Part shown: positions 58,197 to 64,000 of the stretch, piece after piece
Layout: each line of letters opens with the position of its first letter
How positions within the stretch are numbered: the first letter of the stretch is position 1
Source: Chlorophyllum brunneum
Lineage: Eukaryota > Basidiomycota > Agaricomycetes > Agaricales > Agaricaceae
Direction: 5' to 3'
DNA length: 64,000 nucleotides
Assembly: GCA_963576785.1 (NCBI GenBank)
Contig: OY756146.1
Span: forward strand, 806,001-870,000
Position numbers and translations under genes: made by a program
The notes under the pieces: model-generated
What the model saw: only the letters and a program-made list of their open reading frames with translations
What the model was told of the DNA's origin: nothing
Database searches by the model: none

Positions 58197-59718
58197 ATGT
58201 CCTTGCGCACTCGTCGTAGCCAGCGGCTCAATGCCGACGCTATTCACTCACCCGAACTGCCTTCTCACTATCCACCCGAATCTCACGACGCGCAGTCCGT
58301 TGTTGAATCCACCGTTGAGCCCCGGATGGCTCGACCTCAACATGGGCACTGTCCAGACCTCCCACTCGCTCCTCGTGGCACACCTAGATATAATTCCTCT
58401 CTAGTTGAAACATCACCCCCTAGCATCTTTCCTACCCTCCGACCCGCCCAATCTCCCCGAGGTGAATTGGTTCTATCCAGTCTCCGTCGTTGACTCTTGG
58501 GCTAATGCGTCGATTTTCCTCCAGCACCCTCAGAGCCCGATTCGGACGGCCTAGAGTATGCAGAAATCCCAACCCACCACCTCGACTCTCATACGTCTCC
58601 CCCCGGCGTCGGTGACATCGTAGTCCTTCCTTCCCTACCATCGCCACCACCGCCGGTCAGATACCTTCCCGACTCAGACCAACAATCCACATCGCAGGGT
58701 TCACCCTCTCCACCGATATTTGCCTTCACCCCCCTTGATGTTGACACACACCCGTATATCCCGTTTCGACACTCAAGTCCTGAAAACGCGGAAGAACCTG
58801 AAGAGAGGGGTGAAGACCATGGCCCTCATCGTTCACATGCACCAAGCCCTGGACCTCCTCAGTTCCTGACAGTCCATGACTTGGAAAGGAGCCTACCATT
58901 GGAAGAGTTGATCCGGTTTGCAGAGGTAATGTTTTATTTTCATAAGTTCGAGCTGTGTCACGTATTTATTTGTGGCGTCTTATGTGCAGTGCCGAGGCAT
59001 CCCGGTCAAAAGCCTAATTGTCATGGAACTTTACCGGAGGTGGGGTCCTCAGGTTCCAGTCTTACCCAGCGACAACGTTGGTCTTGATGTACGCGGAGTA
59101 CCAGGGGGGGCCTACCCAGAAGTGCGACAGGAGGATGACGAAGAGAGAGGCTACCTGGAGGTGCAACGTGATGACAACGAAAACGGACGCTATTACCCAG
59201 TAGTTCGACGCGACGACAATGAAGACAGAGGTTATTACCCAGAAGTTGAACGGGGCGACAATGGACACGGAGTGCGCCCCGATGCGCCAGTAGCTACAAA
59301 CGAAGGGCATGAGCTACAGGGTTCACCCAAAGGGCGGAAACAGAGACGGGAAGAATGTAAGCAACCCACCCTTTGCCCTCCTGCTACTAGGTTTCCTGAC
59401 GATGAATGTAATCTAGCGAGAAAAATAAACCGGATGTCAATCCAGAGCATGCTTGCTCCAGCTCCCCCCGAACGGCATTCACCGAACCCTCTTTATCCTG
59501 TGGATGGAGATAACAACAGAAAAGCCGAGAACGATGGCCGACATGGAGGTTCAAGCACGAGAAACACCCGCAGCCGAAGTCGAGGATCTAGGGGAACCCG
59601 AAGGATCCCGCGCCGTCACAGTAATAGTTCTGTGAGTCCATTAAGGCTGGACGGTCCTTACACAAGGAGCCGCAGTTGCCCTAGCTCCTCGCATGAATTC
59701 GTTTCGGGCACTCCTTGA
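58197..59718 (+). CDS. Orphan protein with four acidic tandem repeats
   Basis: Three exons, 58197-58461, 58525-58925 and 58990-59718, encode 464 residues in frame. The first 215 residues are Pro/Ser-rich. A short ordered stretch follows (VHDLERSLPLEELIRFAE, then CRGIPVKSLIVMELYRRW). After it come about four copies of a 13-14 residue unit, YPEVRQEDDEERG, YLEVQRDDNENGR, YPVVRRDDNEDRG and YPEVERGDNGHG. The last 100 residues are basic Ser/Arg-rich (NTRSRSRGSRGTRRIPRR), RS-like. No family recognised. The ordered helix between two disordered parts may be the functional core. Confidence 0.6.
59111..59272 (+). repeat. About four copies of a ~42-bp coding repeat
   Basis: In-frame units encoding Y-x-x-V-x-R-x-D-D-N-E, degenerate at the DNA level and still clear at the protein level. 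Confidence 0.7.
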
Positions 59719-60747
59719 CTCATTTCGGCGTCATCCGGGGAGGAAATAGGATGACGTGTTGGCAGACGGCGGCTAGCACACTGGTTTTTGCGCTCTCGGT
59801 GGTGGCGAGCGGTACGACCAGCTCGGGATCAGCTCGGAGACAGTATGCCCAACGGGTTTGGGATTAGCAATGTATTCGGCACAGGGCTCGACTGGTTCGC
59901 AGCGTGTATTGCCCCGATAGGGTTTGCAGCCGGCTGCTATGGGAGGATTGGGTCCCCTAGCGGCCCGACGGATGGGACATTAGCTTTTCTGTACTACTAC
60001 ATCACCGCCTTCGTCTCGGTTTGATTAATTGTAGATTATCGTGTGCAAGAAATGTACACGGTGAATTGTATTAATGTAGGATATTTTGGCTTCGATAAGC
60101 GGCACTCGTCGTTAGCGTTTCACAGTTTACCATTCGCTCTTATCAGCATATTCAGTAAATTAGCAAGGAATCGAACAGCAATATTTTGACAAACCACGAC
60201 AATCAAATCTGGAGTTATCAAAATACGAGCGCGATTGAGGTGTGCAGATGGTTCAACGGATGGATGGGAACAATCGCTGTTCAAACCAAAGATAACGAGA
60301 AAGATTGAGTAATAGCTATGTCAACTTCGGCAGATGTTATGAGCGTGTTTGAATTAGGGGATCTCCTGACCGTGGGCATGACAAGGTGCTCTTACAAGGT
60401 TTCTGATTTGTTTCTTGGTGCTGAATACATTCACCTTGCACTGTGTCTAGCGATCGAGCCTATTATGGAGGGAGTTTGAACAAAATCACTATAGCAGGAA
60501 AAAATTCTTTTGACACACAGCTCTTGTCCATTCTTCAGGCGCTTGGATATGCCGGCTATCGACTGTAGAGGACGGTTTATGCTATTTGGACTGGCCGTTT
60601 CCATTGTTGATCCGTGGCCCCTCTACTTGGCATGCCAATAAAAGTGTGTATTACATATGTGCACTTCATTACTGAAGCGCTAGGAGCGTGGCATATAAAA
60701 TCCGGGGATATATTCTTCCTAATTGTACATCCCAAGTATTCGATTCG
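59719..60747. other. Intergenic region with a possible broken secreted-protein gene
   Basis: At 59751 an ATG starts MTCWQTAASTLVFALSVVAS, which looks like a signal peptide, but the frame soon stops. A different frame at 59845-60024 reads a Gly/Ala/Phe-rich segment (NVFGTGLDWFAACIAPIG). A frameshifted small gene is possible. The remainder is AT-rich without signal. Confidence 0.3.
60694..60700 (+). promoter_or_regulatory. TATA box of the orphan gene at 60748
   Basis: TATAAAA, 48-54 nt upstream of the first ATG. Confidence 0.5.
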
Positions 60748-61497
60748 ATGGCCAATACCCTCTCAAACAACAGCACTTTTCTGCCCTCTGGGGACGACAA
60801 ACTTACCCACAGCCATGCTGGCTCTTACCATGCCAGTGTGCAAGCTGCAACCCATAACACCTCTAATTCGAACAGTACTCGGGCATTAGCCGCCCGGAAA
60901 CCCTCCACAGGACCGAGCACCTATGGAACATCGAAAGCTCCCAATAACCCCACTACCAGCTCTCGCTCGCACGGTAATTTGACCTCTTCCAATGTGGTAC
61001 CCGAGGCTCCCATAAGTCCCAGCGATAATATCCAATCGAACAGAGGACATTCCTCTCAACGTGACGCTGCGGTGACAACCTACACGAGGTCTCAGCACCA
61101 TCAGGAGCAGTCTGACGATCGACAGGGACGGGCGACGTCGTCACGGACTCCTAAAGCCCATCAAACACAAGAGTTGTCAACCTCTAATAATAGCACCCAT
61201 TCTTCCAGGCGGTCCGAGGCGCACAGACCCTCTCGGCAGATTTCCACTACCTCTCCCAACCTTCCCAATACTCAACCGAACTCCACGTCGTCCCGCGGTG
61301 CAAATTCCAGGGCTCCACTTTATTGTTATGGTATTACGGCAGAATCTGTCCCTGGATCAGCGCTGCCTCAAAGTTCATTCAATTTGAATGACTTTCCTCG
61401 CGATTCAACTGGACAGATCATCATTGGTCCGGGGGTGATCACTGGTCGAGTGAGAGGCAACGTAAACACGGTCAACATTTTTGTACGCCGTGTTTGA
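60748..61497 (+). CDS. Ser/Thr/Asn-rich orphan protein
   Basis: 249 residues from the first ATG; the open frame extends upstream but without ATG. Most of the protein is Ser/Thr/Asn/Gln/His-rich and disordered. The last 45 residues are different: FNLNDFPRDSTGQIIIGPG is followed by VITGRVRGNVNTVNIFV, a strand-like alternating pattern. This disordered body with a short ordered C-terminus is also seen in the proteins at 8191, 48426 and 62292. Function unknown. Confidence 0.55.
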   Translation: MANTLSNNSTFLPSGDDKLTHSHAGSYHASVQAATHNTSNSNSTRALAARKPSTGPSTYGTSKAPNNPTTSSRSHGNLTSSNVVPEAPISPSDNIQSNRGHSSQRDAAVTTYTRSQHHQEQSDDRQGRATSSRTPKAHQTQELSTSNNSTHSSRRSEAHRPSRQISTTSPNLPNTQPNSTSSRGANSRAPLYCYGITAESVPGSALPQSSFNLNDFPRDSTGQIIIGPGVITGRVRGNVNTVNIFVRRV

Positions 61498-62291
61498 GGT
61501 GGCAGAGATGGTAATGGTAATGTTTGGGTGCCTGAATCAGGAGACGATGAGGATATATAGCTTGTGCATTCGCCACTCAGTGTCCTTGTAGTACCATCGG
61601 TTTTGACCGTTTTCTTCTGCAGATCTGTCATGTATTATCAACAACCTGCCATCGCGAGATTTGCCGGCTGTGGCACACACACACACCTTCGTGTACAGTG
61701 TACACAAGCGTAGAACTATTAATTCACTCTGGTATCGTCAGTTATGCGCCTCCCTGTGATACATTTGTGTTCAATTCTGTCATAGCGACAGGCTGTTGTG
61801 TTTGACACCGAGCGTGCAATCCCTGTAACTGATAAAGTTCAAGGCTGAATCATGAGTTCCAAGGGACGTGGGTTGGTGGTGAATTGATGAGCAATCGCTT
61901 TGTCCAGCCGGTCCAGCCACAAAGCCTTCCTTTGTTGCGACCTAAGGTAGGTCAAGCTGCCACGGCTTAGAACAAAACCAACCACCAAATGATCTCGCCA
62001 CAAATTGACGGTTGTAGTGAAGTCGAGTACATCACCCCTCGCAACCCTTGGACCCTGCGCTACAGCCTAGAGCACGCGTAACTTCATCTATGTGGCGATG
62101 CCTTGGTTGGTGTTAGTGTATTGCCACCTCCCCAACATTCCAAATTTGGAATTCGAAGATCGCCAGAGTCATGTATGACACAGCAAGGCGCTTCCTGGAC
62201 ACAGCTTCATGCGGATATAAGGCCTCCGTCACCAATACACGCCCGTTTGATAACCCGAGCGGCCACACCACTATCTCACTGACTCCCAACT
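61498..62291. other. Intergenic region
   Basis: Contains a short (CA)n run at 61675-61686. TATAAGG at 62216-62222 may serve the next gene. No gene recognised. Confidence 0.45.
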
Positions 62292-63164
62292 ATGCCGTTA
62301 GCACCACCAACCAATCCAAAAGAAACAGTCTTCAATCTTCCCCATGGTCAACAAATCATTGTTGAGATGGACACCATTCATCAACGAACTCATCCCGACG
62401 ATCCTAACCCAGCCACGTCTTTGTTATTAGAGCATGGTGGCAAGTGCTGGTCGTTCACACTCGAAGACGGCGTCTGGTGGCGTAACGAGTACACTGGGGA
62501 TGCTGAAAGGGTACCACAACTTCAGAACAGGCGTTACGCAACGGAATTGGAGAGACAAGGACGAGAGAGGGCGAGGGGAGAGTGGGAACAGCGAACGCAG
62601 GGTAACGCAAATTCTGAGTTCGGAGGTGGGATGATGCCCAACGCACAGGCCGTGATGGGTGGTGCCACTGGATTTTCAGAAGCTTCGACCCAAATGGATG
62701 CCCAAATTCGATTCCCGGAAGCAAGTGTTGGCCCCCAACATAACACTTGGTCGGGCTCTCCCCCTCATACTGTTCCCAATTTCCCTTCAGCCAATATCGG
62801 TATCAATGCTCCAAGCTTTGGTCCTCCAGGGAGTTCAGATTGGGTTGCTCCCCACCCACCCTCTTTTCCGCACGGATCTCCATTCGCTCCGAACACCTGG
62901 TCGGGACCACCTTCATTCCCACCTCCTGATATCCCCTCGCCCCAACCTGCAATTCTACCGCATGCTCATGAGCCTGGACCGTATATGCCATCAGCTCAAA
63001 GATCCCGTCAGATAAACGATGGCACCTATACGGACGTGGGGGGCAGAACAAGGAGCACAAATATGAATCAATCTTTCAACGTGACCGGAAGTGATGGCAG
63101 TATCAGCTGGACACCTGATCGCCACCAGGAATTGAATGGCCATTATGAGGCTAATTGGCCATGA
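62292..63164 (+). CDS. Pro/Gly-rich orphan protein with an N-terminal ordered region
   Basis: A single frame of 290 residues. Residues 10-100 look ordered (QQIIVEMDTIHQRTHPDD, then SLLLEHGGKCWSFTLEDGVW), ending in a charged helix (RRYATELERQGRERARGEW). The middle is Pro/Ser/Phe-rich (PSFPHGSPFAPNTWSGPPSF). The end carries NQSFNVTGSDGSISWTPD, which matches DQSINITGNGSVVTF at the end of the protein at 48426. No known domain. A TATA-like element lies 70-76 nt upstream of the ATG. Confidence 0.6.
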   Translation: MPLAPPTNPKETVFNLPHGQQIIVEMDTIHQRTHPDDPNPATSLLLEHGGKCWSFTLEDGVWWRNEYTGDAERVPQLQNRRYATELERQGRERARGEWEQRTQGNANSEFGGGMMPNAQAVMGGATGFSEASTQMDAQIRFPEASVGPQHNTWSGSPPHTVPNFPSANIGINAPSFGPPGSSDWVAPHPPSFPHGSPFAPNTWSGPPSFPPPDIPSPQPAILPHAHEPGPYMPSAQRSRQINDGTYTDVGGRTRSTNMNQSFNVTGSDGSISWTPDRHQELNGHYEANWP

Positions 63165-63461
63165 AGTAAACCTTTATGTCTGGCGCACACCAACGTCCTC
63201 GGTTGGTAATCACTTGCGAGTGTAATTGATGAAGTAGCGCGACTTTAGAGTGTAGAATACCTCGATCGTAGTGTAATTTGCACAGCTGAATGATGCAGTG
63301 CGACCAATAAGCGTGGGGATGCACACACACACCAAGCGTATTCCTCGCGACGACCGAAGCGAGATGACAGTAATTTAGGTACTGGTATCCTGGAAAATGA
63401 GAATAATGAATGCAAGAATTCGCAGACCCACGGAGTAAAACATAATGAAAATTCATTAGGA
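63165..63461. other. Convergent spacer
   Basis: Between the 3' ends of the Pro/Gly-rich orphan and the gene entering from the right edge; nothing recognised. Confidence 0.45.
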
Positions 63462-64000
63462 TCAGCTTCCTCGCCGAAGGCTTTTGGGTGACCATGATTC
63501 GGTTTCACCGGCCGGATTTGATACGGGTTCTTCTGGAGAGGGTCCGAGAACTTCTTTCTTCTCAGGGGCCGGGGTCGGTTGGGAGGAATTGGGCTCGGGG
63601 CTCGGCTTCGGTAATTGCGCTCTTTTTGCGGTCTCGTCCTTGATGTTTTGTTCTAGTCGTAAGCGCGCCTGGCGTTCTTCCTCGTCCCGAGCCTCGATTT
63701 TTACTACGTTCGCTAACACTCGTCGCTGACGTTCAATATCCCGTTGTAGCTCCTGTTTTAACCCAGTAATGAGGAAAGGGCTAGAGGTTATGACGCCTGA
63801 CGAGACACACTTCGACAGTAGGCGGGTGATTTCTTGTGTGCGATAGCCACATGCTCCATTGCACTAGGAGGATACTTGAGTACCTATGCCGCATAGAATG
63901 TAAGTGAGAACGTACCCGGAAGCCGCCTGCCACCCCCTATGTAATTCCAGACATCTTCAGGCTTCTTGTATTGGATGGTGCGTTTGGTCCTTCGAGGGTC
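63462..64000 (-). CDS. 3' part of a conserved-looking protein (runs off the right edge)
   Basis: Two exons are visible: one ending at 63916 (from beyond 64000) and the last one, 63853-63462, with the stop at its end. The join keeps the frame: YKKPEDVWNYIGGGRRLP then ACGYRTQEITRLLSKCV. The last exon continues with an alpha-helical charged stretch (LKQELQRDIERQRRVLANVV, then EARDEEERQARLRLEQ) and a Pro/Glu/Ser-rich tail. The alternative acceptor 10 bases earlier in the transcript breaks the frame. I do not recognise the family. The Trp/Tyr-Gly segment and the following helix suggest an ordered domain. The 5' portion is outside the window. Confidence 0.6.

Overview
The window is nuclear DNA of a filamentous basidiomycete, most likely a mushroom-forming agaricomycete. 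The genes carry many short introns (about 45-80 nt, mostly GT-AG). The gene set is typical of that group: an NACHT NTPase, F-box proteins in tandem, paired P450s and many serine/proline/asparagine-rich orphan proteins. The species cannot be named from the sequence. I derived exon models by hand from splice sites, frame continuity and known protein families. All multi-exon models listed as CDS close in frame.

Layout. 1-1294: 3' end of a His/Gln-rich gene. 2990-3089: intron-containing tRNA-Ser(GCT). 3262-6951: class I cyclic nucleotide phosphodiesterase with a very long disordered tail. 8191-8694: small orphan. 9454-11410: YVH1-type dual-specificity phosphatase. 11711-20614: four GH25 muramidase (lysozyme) genes on the minus strand in gene-poor DNA; a fifth lies at 35890-36856. 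Between the fourth and fifth sit SEC24 (22627-25991), an NACHT NTPase (26106-28539), COG3 (29374-32557) and two F-box paralogs (32633-35487). 39118-44404: two tandem cytochrome P450 genes. 46852-52161: three low-complexity orphans, the last with a coiled coil. 54308-55431: seven-span membrane protein, with a broken duplicate at 53880-54110. 58197-63164: three more orphans. 63462-64000: 3' end of a minus-strand gene that runs off the right edge.

Biology. Housekeeping genes (vesicle transport SEC24 and COG3, YVH1 in 60S ribosome maturation, PDE in cAMP signalling, a tRNA) are interleaved with expanding lineage-specific families. The most notable accessory part is the five-copy set of secreted GH25 muramidases. 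They share a 19-nt terminal exon and TATA-containing promoters; one copy appears to be a recombinant of two others. A NACHT NTPase lies inside the same interval. The simplest reading is secreted bacterial cell-wall hydrolysis (feeding or antibacterial defence); that role is inferred. The P450 pair is a roughly 3.05-kb tandem duplication with a 198-bp identical tract that includes an intron, which points to recent gene conversion. I saw no transposon, CRISPR array or rRNA.
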